Positions 1 to 5,780 of a stretch of DNA of 6,319 nt are shown here, piece by piece. The translations under genes were made by a program, and so were the position numbers. The stretch comes from Pedosphaera sp. (lineage in GTDB: Bacteria; Verrucomicrobiota; Verrucomicrobiia; Limisphaerales; SIAT01). How positions within the stretch are numbered: position 1 is the first letter of the stretch; each line of letters begins with the position of its first letter. A model generated the notes under the pieces. It had not been told where the DNA came from, searched no databases, and worked only from the letters and a program-made list of their open reading frames with translations. The stretch is from contig SIAT01000107.1 of NCBI GenBank assembly GCA_009691645.1, positions 1 through 6,319 on the forward strand. Direction: 5' to 3'.

Positions 1-630
1 GGCGCGGGGACGAGCGGGCGGTTGGGCATCCTCGACGCGAGCGAATGCCCTCCGACGTTCCGCACGCCGCCGGAATGGGTGCAGGGCATCATCGCCGGCG
101 GTCAGGCGGCCATCTGGCGCGCGGTGGAAGGTGCGGAGGATGACACGGCGGCGGGCGGGCAAGCGGTCCGGTTCCGCGGTGTTGGCAGGAAGGATGTCGT
201 GGTCGGCATCGCGGCGAGTGGGCGGACGCCGTTCGTCTGGGGCGCTCTGATGGAGGCGCGGCGGCGCGGCGCGTTCACCGTTTTGCTTTGTTTCAATCCC
301 GATTTGAAAGTGCCGCGCGCACAGCGACCCAGCCTCGTCATCGCGCCACGGATCGGCCCGGAGGTGCTCACCGGCAGCACGCGGCTCAAGGCCGGCACGG
401 CGACGAAGCTGGCTCTGAACCTCTTCACCACGCTGGCGATGGTGCGTCTCGGCAAGGTGTCAGGAAATCTGATGGTGGATTTGAACGCCTCGAACGTGAA
501 GCTGCGCGATCGCGCGGTGCGGATCGTGCGTGAGTTGACCGGAGCCGCAGACGACATGGTCCGCAGCGCGTTGGAACGAAGCGGGTGGGTGGTGAAGGCG
601 GCACTGCGGCGGCTACGGCGCACGGCCTAG
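1..630 (+). CDS. murQ: N-acetylmuramic acid 6-phosphate etherase, 5'-truncated by window edge
   Basis: MurQ cleaves the D-lactyl ether of MurNAc-6-phosphate to give GlcNAc-6-phosphate and D-lactate in the cytoplasm, a step of cell-wall recycling. The frame is open from base 1 and begins inside the family signature: the first visible residues read GAGTSGRLGILDASECPPTF, the phosphosugar-binding SIS motif. Visible Glu15 (DASE) and Glu46 (VEGAEDD) are 31 residues apart, the same spacing as the catalytic Glu83 and Glu114 of the E. coli enzyme, so about 68 N-terminal residues lie outside the window. Further family motifs are AASGRTPFVWGAL, GSTRLKAGTATK and LGKVSGNLMVDLNASNVKL, followed by the C-terminal UBA-like helical domain (roughly visible residues 170-209). 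A TTG at 22 is not the start; it lies within the motif. TAG at 628-630 is one base from the stop of the opposing gene. No frameshift or missing key residue is seen. Confidence 0.97.
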   Translation, partial: GAGTSGRLGILDASECPPTFRTPPEWVQGIIAGGQAAIWRAVEGAEDDTAAGGQAVRFRGVGRKDVVVGIAASGRTPFVWGALMEARRRGAFTVLLCFNPDLKVPRAQRPSLVIAPRIGPEVLTGSTRLKAGTATKLALNLFTTLAMVRLGKVSGNLMVDLNASNVKLRDRAVRIVRELTGAADDMVRSALERSGWVVKAALRRLRRTA

Positions 631-642
631 ATTAGCGGCCGT
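622..642. terminator. Short hairpin over two convergent stop codons (candidate weak bidirectional terminator)
   Basis: ACGGCC (622-627) and GGCCGT (637-642) form a perfect 6-bp inverted repeat around a 9-base loop holding both stops: murQ TAG at 628-630 and the pseudopilin TAA on the other strand at 632-634. A TTTT run at 648-651 is the only U-tract-like element, on the plus-strand side. The stem is short, so termination is uncertain. Confidence 0.3.
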
Positions 643-1351
643 TGGCGGTTTTACGTGCCCACACTTCGTTTTTATTCGGATCGGCCACCAAGGCATCCCA
701 ATCGGTCTTCTTGATCCAAGTGGCGTGGCCCGCCACCGCGCCGACAAGGGCGCCAATGCCGTGCTTGGTGCCGATGCCTTCGGTCGGAAAGTTGCCGCCG
801 TCGTTGAAAAAGAAGGCGTTGCCCGGATCCTGCTCCCACATCAAGTAGGCCATCGGGTCCATATCCGTCTCCATCATGGTGGCTGCATAAGGGCCGCCGG
901 TGGGGCCGGGGACGCCGTAGTTATTGACCGCGCCATTGTAGCAGAAGCTGCTGATGCCGTGCCACCCCGCGGCCACACGGGCTGAGAAGAGGACATCCAC
1001 GGTACAGCGGTAGAGATTGGTGGCGCCCGCGACGAAAGGATAAATCTTGCCGCCGGTGATGTCGTAGGCCGGACCGTTGTAGAGCCATCCCCACGAATCC
1101 TTCACCCAGTTCGAGGAGGGCATGTAGTCGTTGTTATCCGCAGTGTAGGTGTGGTTGGCCAGGAGGATCTGCTTGAAGTTGTTCACGCACTTGGTCTGGT
1201 GCGCCTTGTCTTTTGCTTTGCCCAACACTGGCAGCAACATCGATGCGAGAATACCGATGATAGCGATGACCACCAGCAACTCGATGAGGGTGAAGGCACG
1301 GGCGCCCGAACGAAGCCGCCCCAAGTAGATATGGGTAGGGATGAATTTCAT
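632..1351 (-). CDS. Type II secretion/type IV pilin-like pseudopilin (prepilin N-terminal methylation domain)
   Basis: This is a secreted, membrane-anchored pilin-like protein expected to be processed by prepilin peptidase and assembled by a type II secretion or type IV pilus machine. From the ATG at 1349-1351 the 239-residue product has a 19-residue basic leader (MKFIPTHIYLGRLRSGARA), then FTLIELLVVIAIIGILASM, with Glu at mature position 5 and a single hydrophobic helix. The residue before the cleavage site is Ala rather than Gly. The mature part (about 220 residues) has three cysteines and a Trp/Tyr/Asn-rich globular domain, and ends with KHGIGALVGAVAGHATWI and a WARKTANG tail, resembling the short 'H-X9-DG' type prepilin-like proteins of Verrucomicrobiota. 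The frame stays open to an ATG at 1505-1507, but that start would give an implausible 71-residue leader, and codon choice near 1352-1385 looks non-coding. No secretion gene is adjacent. The substrate or role is unknown. Confidence 0.9.
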   Translation of the reverse strand: MKFIPTHIYLGRLRSGARAFTLIELLVVIAIIGILASMLLPVLGKAKDKAHQTKCVNNFKQILLANHTYTADNNDYMPSSNWVKDSWGWLYNGPAYDITGGKIYPFVAGATNLYRCTVDVLFSARVAAGWHGISSFCYNGAVNNYGVPGPTGGPYAATMMETDMDPMAYLMWEQDPGNAFFFNDGGNFPTEGIGTKHGIGALVGAVAGHATWIKKTDWDALVADPNKNEVWARKTANGR

Positions 1352-1378
1352 AAAGGTGCGGAGGTTAGGTGCCACAAT

Positions 1379-1394
1379 AACAGCCCTAGTGCCA
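1379..1394 (-). promoter_or_regulatory. Possible sigma-54-like (-24/-12) promoter element for the pseudopilin gene
   Basis: Reading the minus strand, TGGCAC (1394-1389) is followed after five bases by CTGTT (1383-1379). The -24 half matches the sigma-54 consensus fully; in the -12 half the usual GC is GT. A start about 12 bases downstream would give a leader of roughly 18 bases before the ATG at 1351, which supports that start over 1507. Sigma-54 control of pilin genes is known in other bacteria. This is a by-eye match with a mismatch in a key base. Confidence 0.25.
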
Positions 1395-1528
1395 GCCGAA
1401 AAACGATCCTTCAGCGCGTTCGAAAGACCCGAGGTCGGCGTGAAATTCACGCCTGCTGCGGGATCTTCACGCGTGCTCTTCACCGCGGTTGTGAGATTTT
1501 CGGCCATTTTGCTCTTTTCTGCGCACTA

Positions 1529-1548
1529 TCTAGCAAACTCTAGCAAAC
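1529..1548. repeat. Tandem direct repeat, two copies of a 10-mer
   Basis: The 10-mer TCTAGCAAAC occurs twice back to back (1529-1538 and 1539-1548) with no mismatch, just upstream of the alternative pseudopilin start at 1507. One helical turn per copy would place two binding sites on the same DNA face. Function is unknown and it may be chance. Confidence 0.5.
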
Positions 1549-1596
1549 CTCATGCCACGCATTTACCTCCAAGCCGATCGGGGTTGTTCCGTCATC

Positions 1597-1613
1597 TCCA
1601 AAACCGCTTTGGA
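1597..1613. promoter_or_regulatory. Inverted repeat, possible operator
   Basis: TCCAAA (1597-1602) and TTTGGA (1608-1613) form a perfect 6-bp dyad with a 5-base spacer. It lies in the non-coding region 85 bases upstream of the gene at 1698, 11 bases before a second dyad. The size and spacing resemble a dimeric regulator site; no specific regulator is recognised. Confidence 0.35.
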
Positions 1614-1624
1614 ACCACTTTGTG

Positions 1625-1653
1625 AATAACATCCGTTTGACGGATGGGTTATT
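1625..1653. promoter_or_regulatory. Inverted repeat containing a possible -35 element
   Basis: AATAACATCCG (1625-1635) pairs with CGGAT plus GTTATT (1641-1645, 1648-1653), giving an 11-bp stem interrupted by a 2-base GG bulge and a 5-base loop. TTGACG at 1637-1642 lies within the loop and right arm and could be a -35 hexamer for the gene at 1698. A convincing -10 is not visible; TAGTTT at 1659-1664 is 16 bases away. If transcribed it would form a leader hairpin; if not, it is a good operator candidate. Confidence 0.35.
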
Positions 1654-1678
1654 CTGAATAGTTTCTCTTTCAACCCTC

Positions 1679-1690
1679 AAGGAAAGGAAA
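1679..1690 (+). promoter_or_regulatory. Ribosome binding site of the 127-residue exported protein
   Basis: The purine run AAGGAAAGGAAA ends seven bases before the ATG at 1698 and is the clearest Shine-Dalgarno-like sequence in the window. It fixes the start of this gene, whereas most neighbours have weak or no such signal. Confidence 0.6.
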
Positions 1691-1697
1691 AACAACC

Positions 1698-2081
1698 ATG
1701 TCCCTCATCACCCGTGTCGTATTGTCCTCAGCCCTCGCCCTCAGCCTGACCACGCTCCTCAGCCACGCTGCCGATCAGAAAAAGCCGGAGGCCAAAAAGG
1801 AGGAGAAAAAAACCGGAGTCGTCCCGTTCAACAGCAAGATCAAAGCGGTAGATGCCGCGGCCAAGGCCATCACGCTCGACGAGAAGACTGCGCGGGTGAT
1901 CACCGCCGGCGACGCCACCAAGGTCTCGCTCGACGGCAAGGAGGCCAAACTCGATGACCTGAAGTCGGGCCTTTTCGTCACCGGCGCTTACAAGAAAGAG
2001 GGCGACAAGAACGTCGCCACTTCCATCAAAGCCTCGACCACTGCGCCGGAGCCGAAAAAGAAAAAGGTCGTGAGTAATTGA
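1698..2081 (+). CDS. Small exported lysine-rich protein of unknown function
   Basis: I do not recognise a named family. The 127-residue product begins with a clear Sec signal peptide: Arg6, a hydrophobic stretch at about residues 7-21, then SHA before a likely cleavage after Ala24. The mature N-terminus (about 26-38) is a Lys/Glu-rich linker, and the C-terminus has a PEPKKKK cluster. Between them (about 44-113) is a small, probably all-beta domain with the pattern NSKIKAVDAAAKAITL ... TKVSLDGKEAKLDDLKSG ... VTGAYKK. This 'secondary effect of a default value plus permitted range' layout resembles DUF5666-like or OB-fold periplasmic proteins, a comparison made from memory. There are no cysteines in the mature part. 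It is monocistronic, is preceded by dyads at 1597-1613 and 1625-1653, and has a strong ribosome site, suggesting regulated and possibly high expression. It converges on the kinase gene with a 14-base gap. Confidence 0.87.
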   Translation: MSLITRVVLSSALALSLTTLLSHAADQKKPEAKKEEKKTGVVPFNSKIKAVDAAAKAITLDEKTARVITAGDATKVSLDGKEAKLDDLKSGLFVTGAYKKEGDKNVATSIKASTTAPEPKKKKVVSN

Positions 2082-2095
2082 GCTGCGCCGCGCGC

Positions 2096-3052
2096 TCACC
2101 GGCCGAACCGCTTCACCAAAAGCCGGCTGCGGGCGGCCGTGAGCGCCATGATGAGCTCGTCGTAAGATTTGAACCGCTCGGCAGGATCCTTCGACATCGC
2201 GCGGATGATGGCGTCGTTGGTGTCCTTCGTCAGATCGGGAAGAAGTTTGTTCGGCGGCGTTAGCGGTTTCTCCACGTGCGCCATCGCCACCGCCGTGTCA
2301 TCTTCCGCATCGAACGGCGGGCGACCGGTCACAGCGTGATAAAGCGTGGCGGCGAGGCTGTACATGTCCGACCGGAAATCCTCACGCTGATGCTCCACGC
2401 GCTCGGGCGCGATGTAGAGCGGCGTGCCTATCAACCCCTCGTCGGGGTTGGATTTCTCGCCCACACGTTTGGCGAGACCGAAATCCACCAACTTCGGTTC
2501 GTTCTCGGCGTTGAAAAGGATGTTGCCCGGCTTGACGTCGAGATGCAGCAGGCCGTGCCGATACGTCGCATCGAGAGCGCCGGCGATCTTGATGCCCACG
2601 TCGAGGACGAGCAGTTCGTCCACGCGCCCTTCCTTCTCAAGCCGGCCATCGAGCGTGCCGCGATCAGACAGCTCCATCACGAGGAACTTCCGCCCCTCGT
2701 GCTCATCGAAATTGTGGATGTGGATGATGTGCGTGTGGTTCAGACCGGCGCACGCGCGCGCCTCGCGCAGAAAGCCGGCCATCGAGGCGGCGTCCTGGGC
2801 GAACTCCTTCTGCAGCAGCTTCACCGCCACCTCGCGTTCGAGAATCGTATCGAAGGCGCGAAACACGGTGCCCATGCCGCCGGAGGCGATCACCGAGCGC
2901 AATTGGAACTGCTTCAACTGCACCGGCATCATCACCGGATGGCCGCAATCATTACACGGCACGGTTTCAAATCGCGGCGTGACGGAGGGGATGAAATTCT
3001 TCGTGCCACATCCCTCACAGGGAACCATTTTGAACTGTGCTTGCTCAGACAT
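2096..3052 (-). CDS. Soluble Ser/Thr protein kinase with N-terminal zinc-ribbon-like CxxC pairs
   Basis: This 318-residue Hanks-type kinase would phosphorylate Ser/Thr residues of unknown cytoplasmic targets. Residues 12-15 (CEGC) and 33-36 (CNDC) form two CxxC knuckles that could bind one zinc. The kinase domain runs from about 49 to 308: glycine loop SGGMGTVF (57-64), VAVK with Lys78, helix-C Glu97, catalytic loop HLDVKPGN (170-177) with Asp172, Lys174 and Asn177, DFG at 190-192, GTPLYIAPE (209-217) and Asp229 of helix F. All core catalytic residues are present. The catalytic-loop residue before Asp172 is Leu instead of Arg, so it is a non-RD kinase. There is no transmembrane segment and no PASTA or other sensor domain after the kinase fold, so sensing may rest with the cysteine module or a partner. 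ATG at 3050-3052 lacks a Shine-Dalgarno and is preceded by a small hairpin. No cognate phosphatase or FHA gene is visible. Confidence 0.96.
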   Translation of the reverse strand: MSEQAQFKMVPCEGCGTKNFIPSVTPRFETVPCNDCGHPVMMPVQLKQFQLRSVIASGGMGTVFRAFDTILEREVAVKLLQKEFAQDAASMAGFLREARACAGLNHTHIIHIHNFDEHEGRKFLVMELSDRGTLDGRLEKEGRVDELLVLDVGIKIAGALDATYRHGLLHLDVKPGNILFNAENEPKLVDFGLAKRVGEKSNPDEGLIGTPLYIAPERVEHQREDFRSDMYSLAATLYHAVTGRPPFDAEDDTAVAMAHVEKPLTPPNKLLPDLTKDTNDAIIRAMSKDPAERFKSYDELIMALTAARSRLLVKRFGR

Positions 3053-3055
3053 CGC

Positions 3056-3069
3056 GTATCAACAGATAC
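3056..3069 (-). promoter_or_regulatory. Leader hairpin immediately before the kinase start codon
   Basis: GTATC (3056-3060) and GATAC (3065-3069) make a perfect 5-bp stem with a 4-base loop, ending three bases before the kinase ATG. In the transcript it would occupy the place where a ribosome binding site normally sits, and no purine-rich site is visible there. It could affect translation or act as a DNA operator; the stem is short, so chance is possible. Confidence 0.35.
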
Positions 3070-3071
3070 CC

Positions 3072-3102
3072 ATATCACTCCACTGACGCGGTGGGAAGTC
3101 AA
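3072..3102 (-). promoter_or_regulatory. Possible promoter of the kinase gene
   Basis: On the minus strand TTGACT (3102-3097) is a near-consensus -35 hexamer. The best -10 candidate, TGATAT (3077-3072), is 19 bases away and matches poorly, so only the -35 part is persuasive. Confidence 0.25.
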
Positions 3103-3138
3103 TGCCGGTGGCGCGGCCTTCTGCGGCAGTGGTTCTGT

Positions 3139-3168
3139 TTGACGCCGCTTCCGCGCGCGACGTAGGCT
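3139..3168 (+). promoter_or_regulatory. Possible promoter of the transporter-waaA pair, giving a leaderless mRNA
   Basis: TTGACG (3139-3144) and TAGGCT (3163-3168) are separated by 18 bases. A start about seven bases after the -10 would fall at or next to the A of the ATG at 3176, implying a transcript with no leader. Consistent with this, only a weak AGG lies upstream of the start. The -10 match is moderate. Confidence 0.35.
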
Positions 3169-3175
3169 CCGGCCG

Positions 3176-4441
3176 ATGCCGGATGCGCCGCTCCAAATTT
3201 CGCCGTGGATGATGCTGCCTTTCGGCCTGCTGCTCGCCGCCATCGCCCTCGGCCCCCTGCGGTTCGGCCAATGGTGGCTCCGCCACTATCCGAAGGTCGC
3301 CGGCGGCCTCGGTGCGGTCGCGATCGCCTATTACCTCTTCACGCTGCACGCACCGCAGCGGGTGCTCGACACCGCGCACGAATACGTGAGTTTCATCGCG
3401 CTCATCGGCTCACTTTACGTCGTGGCCGGCGGCATCCATCTGGGTGTGAAAGGCGAATCCACTCCGGCGGGAAACGCGCTCTTCCTGTTGCTCGGCGCTC
3501 TGCTCGCCAACGCGCTCGGCACCACCGGCGCATCGATGCTGCTCATTCGTCCGTGGCTGGCGTTGAACCGCCGCCGCCTCGCCGCGCACCACATCGTCTT
3601 CTTCATTTTCATCGTTGCCAACGTCGGCGGCGGTCTCACGCCCATCGGCGATCCGCCGCTCTTCCTCGGTTATTTAAAAGGCGTGCCGTTCTGGTGGGTG
3701 GCGAAAACCTGCTGGCCGATATGGTTCGTGGCGACGGGGCTGCTGCTCGCGATTTTCCACGAGATCGATCGCCGCAACCATCTCCGCGCTGCGAACGAAC
3801 CGCGCGCGCAACAGACCGAGCCGCCCGGCCAATGGCGCTGTGAAGGCGCGCACAACGCGCTCTTTCTCGCCGTGATTCTCGGCGCGATCTTCATCGAGAA
3901 GCCGCTCTTCCTGCGCGAGGGACTGATGGTCGGCGCCGCGCTCGGCTCTTATTTCACCACGCGTAAATCCATCCATGAAGCCAACGGCTTCACCTTCCAT
4001 CCGCTGTGCGAGGTTGTGATCCTCTTCCTCGGCATCTTCGCCACGATGATGCCCGCGCTCGACTGGCTGCAGGCCAACGCCGCCCGACTCGGCACCACGT
4101 CGCCGGCGTTCTTTTACTGGGCCACCGGCACGCTCTCCAGCGTGCTCGACAACGCCCCGACCTATCTCTGTTTCCTCAGCGTGGCGACGGGACAATCGGG
4201 CGACATCTCCTCGCTGCTGCTCATCCCGTCGTTCGCCGCCGACCTCGCGGCCATCAGTGTCGGCGCGGTTTTCTTCGGCGCGGCGACTTACATTGGCAAC
4301 GGCCCGAACTTCATGGTCAAAGCCATCGCCGATCAGCAAGGCGCGAAGACGCCCTCCTTCCTCGGCTACATCTTTCGCTACACGCTCCCCTGTCTGCTGC
4401 CGGTGCTCGTGGCGGTGTGGTGGATTTTCTTTCGACGCTGA
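3176..4441 (+). CDS. Ion-transporter-superfamily membrane protein, probable Na+/H+ antiporter (NhaD/CitMHS-like)
   Basis: This 421-residue polytopic inner-membrane protein has roughly 10-12 hydrophobic segments and the two-fold repeated layout of the ion transporter superfamily. Key motifs are GTTGASMLLIRP (115-126), NVGGGLTPIGDPPLFLGYLK (149-168), SSVLDNAPTYL (321-331) and ATYIGNGPNFMVKA (370-383). The paired polar Thr/Ser/Asn/Pro motifs are the helical hairpin regions that bind substrate in this superfamily. A hydrophilic, charged loop (about 197-225) separates the halves. Such proteins are usually annotated as sodium:proton antiporters or putative citrate transporters; the sequence cannot settle the substrate. 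ATG at 3176 is well constrained, because an in-frame TGA lies at 3140-3142 with no other start between. waaA follows 30 bases after the stop on the same strand, so co-transcription is likely. Confidence 0.94.
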   Translation: MPDAPLQISPWMMLPFGLLLAAIALGPLRFGQWWLRHYPKVAGGLGAVAIAYYLFTLHAPQRVLDTAHEYVSFIALIGSLYVVAGGIHLGVKGESTPAGNALFLLLGALLANALGTTGASMLLIRPWLALNRRRLAAHHIVFFIFIVANVGGGLTPIGDPPLFLGYLKGVPFWWVAKTCWPIWFVATGLLLAIFHEIDRRNHLRAANEPRAQQTEPPGQWRCEGAHNALFLAVILGAIFIEKPLFLREGLMVGAALGSYFTTRKSIHEANGFTFHPLCEVVILFLGIFATMMPALDWLQANAARLGTTSPAFFYWATGTLSSVLDNAPTYLCFLSVATGQSGDISSLLLIPSFAADLAAISVGAVFFGAATYIGNGPNFMVKAIADQQGAKTPSFLGYIFRYTLPCLLPVLVAVWWIFFRR

Positions 4442-4471
4442 ACGCGGTTTGTGGCAGATAGCGGACGGCTG

Positions 4472-5773
4472 ATGCGCCTGCTCTACAACATTCTGTTCCC
4501 GCTCTTCTTCGTGTTGAGCGCGCCCTTCTACTTCGTCAAGATGTGGCGGCGCGGAAATTGGCGGCACGGCTTCGGCCAGCGCTTTGGTTTCTATGATGCA
4601 AATCTGAAAGGCCAACTCGCCGGTGCGCGCGTGCTCTGGCTTCACGCCGTGAGCGTGGGCGAAGTGAACTTGTGCGCCCGACTCCTCCACGAACTCGCGC
4701 CGATCCTGCCCGGTTGGCGTTTCGTCGCGACCACGACCACCTCGACTGGCATGGGCGAACTGCAAAAGAAACTGCCCGCCGAAGTCATCAAGCTCTACTA
4801 TCCGATGGATGGATTCCTCGCCGTGAGGCGCGCGCTGAGCACGATCCGTCCCGCGGCGCTCGTGCTCATCGAGGCAGAGATCTGGCCGAACCTCCTCTGG
4901 CACGCGCATGATCTCGGCACGCCGCTCTTCCTCGTCAACGCGCGCGTTTCCGAGAAATCATTCCGTGGCTACCGGCGCTTCGGCTTTCTGTTCCGTCAAT
5001 TCTTCGAAGCGTTCCGCAGCATTGGCACACAAAACGAAGCTGACGCTGCGCGCTTGCGCGAGTTGGGCGCGCGCGCGGAAGCCATTCACGTGACTGGCAA
5101 TCTGAAGTTCGACGCCGCCAGCGCCGCCGGTCCGCGCAAGCTCGATGCCGCTGCGTTGCTGAAACAGATCGGCGTTGAACCGCAGTCTCTCGTGCTGGTG
5201 GCCGGTAGCACGCACGATGGAGAGGAGCTGTTGCTCGCCGGGCAATGCCAGCGCCTGCGAACGCAGTTCCCAAATCTTTTCCCAGTGCTCGTGCCGCGCC
5301 ACTTCGAGCGGTCAAACGCGGTGGCGGAACAACTGCGGGCGGCCGGCCTGCGTTACGCACGCCGCAGCGCGATGACGCCGGAGACGACCTTCGCGCCCGG
5401 CACACTCGACGGCCTGCTGGTGGACAGCACGGGCGAACTGGGCTGTTTCTACGAGACAGCATCGCTCGTGTTTATAGGCAAAAGCCTCACCGCACACGGC
5501 GGACAGAATCCGATCGAGCCGGGCGCGCTCGGGCGTGCGATGGTTTTCGGTCCGCACATGGAGAACTTCCGCGCCATCGCCGAGGATTTCGTGAAATCAG
5601 ACGGGGCGATACAGATACGCAATGCTGGGGAACTGGAGACGGCGCTCGCGGAATTGCTGAAGAACAAGACGCGCCGGAACGAACTCGGCCGACGCGCATT
5701 GGAAGTGGTGCGACGGAATCAGGGGGCTTCGGAACGAACGGTCGAAATGCTGCGGGCGCAACTCGTGAAGTGA
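4472..5773 (+). CDS. waaA: 3-deoxy-D-manno-octulosonic acid (Kdo) transferase, GT30
   Basis: WaaA (KdtA) transfers Kdo from CMP-Kdo to the lipid A precursor on the cytoplasmic face of the inner membrane, the first step of LPS core assembly. From ATG 4472 the product has 433 residues, normal for the family, and starts with the typical MRLLYN plus a membrane-anchoring hydrophobic segment (about 5-23). The N-terminal GT-B domain has HAVSVGEVN (59-66) with the catalytic-base Glu64, and VLIEAEIWPNLLWHA (131-145). The C-terminal CMP-Kdo-binding domain has VAGSTHDGEE (243-252), VPRHFER (274-280), GGQNPIEPGALG (343-354) and GPHMENF (360-366). A GTG at 4451 would add seven residues, but the family start favours 4472; neither has a strong ribosome site. 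It follows the transporter closely. Whether it adds one, two or more Kdo residues cannot be read from sequence. Confidence 0.97.
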   Translation: MRLLYNILFPLFFVLSAPFYFVKMWRRGNWRHGFGQRFGFYDANLKGQLAGARVLWLHAVSVGEVNLCARLLHELAPILPGWRFVATTTTSTGMGELQKKLPAEVIKLYYPMDGFLAVRRALSTIRPAALVLIEAEIWPNLLWHAHDLGTPLFLVNARVSEKSFRGYRRFGFLFRQFFEAFRSIGTQNEADAARLRELGARAEAIHVTGNLKFDAASAAGPRKLDAAALLKQIGVEPQSLVLVAGSTHDGEELLLAGQCQRLRTQFPNLFPVLVPRHFERSNAVAEQLRAAGLRYARRSAMTPETTFAPGTLDGLLVDSTGELGCFYETASLVFIGKSLTAHGGQNPIEPGALGRAMVFGPHMENFRAIAEDFVKSDGAIQIRNAGELETALAELLKNKTRRNELGRRALEVVRRNQGASERTVEMLRAQLVK

Positions 5774-5780
5774 GCGGGTC

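Larger units (their letters stand above)
1352..1697. other. 346-base region between divergent genes, mostly non-coding
   Basis: This gap holds the putative minus-strand element at 1379-1394, an open but probably untranslated minus-strand extension of the pseudopilin frame up to 1507, a tandem 10-mer at 1529-1548, inverted repeats at 1597-1613 and 1625-1653, and the ribosome binding site of the gene at 1698. Composition is visibly more AT-rich between about 1500 and 1700 than in flanking genes, as expected for a promoter region. I see no small ORF in it that I would call. Confidence 0.6.

Noticed and set aside
22..24. TTG as the start of the first gene
   Set aside because: The frame is open to base 1 and the residues before it (GAGTSGR) are part of the MurQ phosphosugar-binding motif, so the gene starts outside the window.
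2276..3142. Long plus-strand open frame opposite the kinase
   Set aside because: The His/Arg/Val-rich translation has no recognisable motif, while the opposite strand holds every conserved kinase residue.
4451..4471. GTG at 4451 as the waaA start
   Set aside because: It has no ribosome site, and family members start with a short MxxLYN-like segment, which matches ATG 4472.
3674..4909. Long minus-strand open frame of 411 codons opposite the transporter and waaA
   Set aside because: It is an Arg/Glu/His-rich shadow typical of GC-rich DNA, and it overlaps two genes with clear family motifs.
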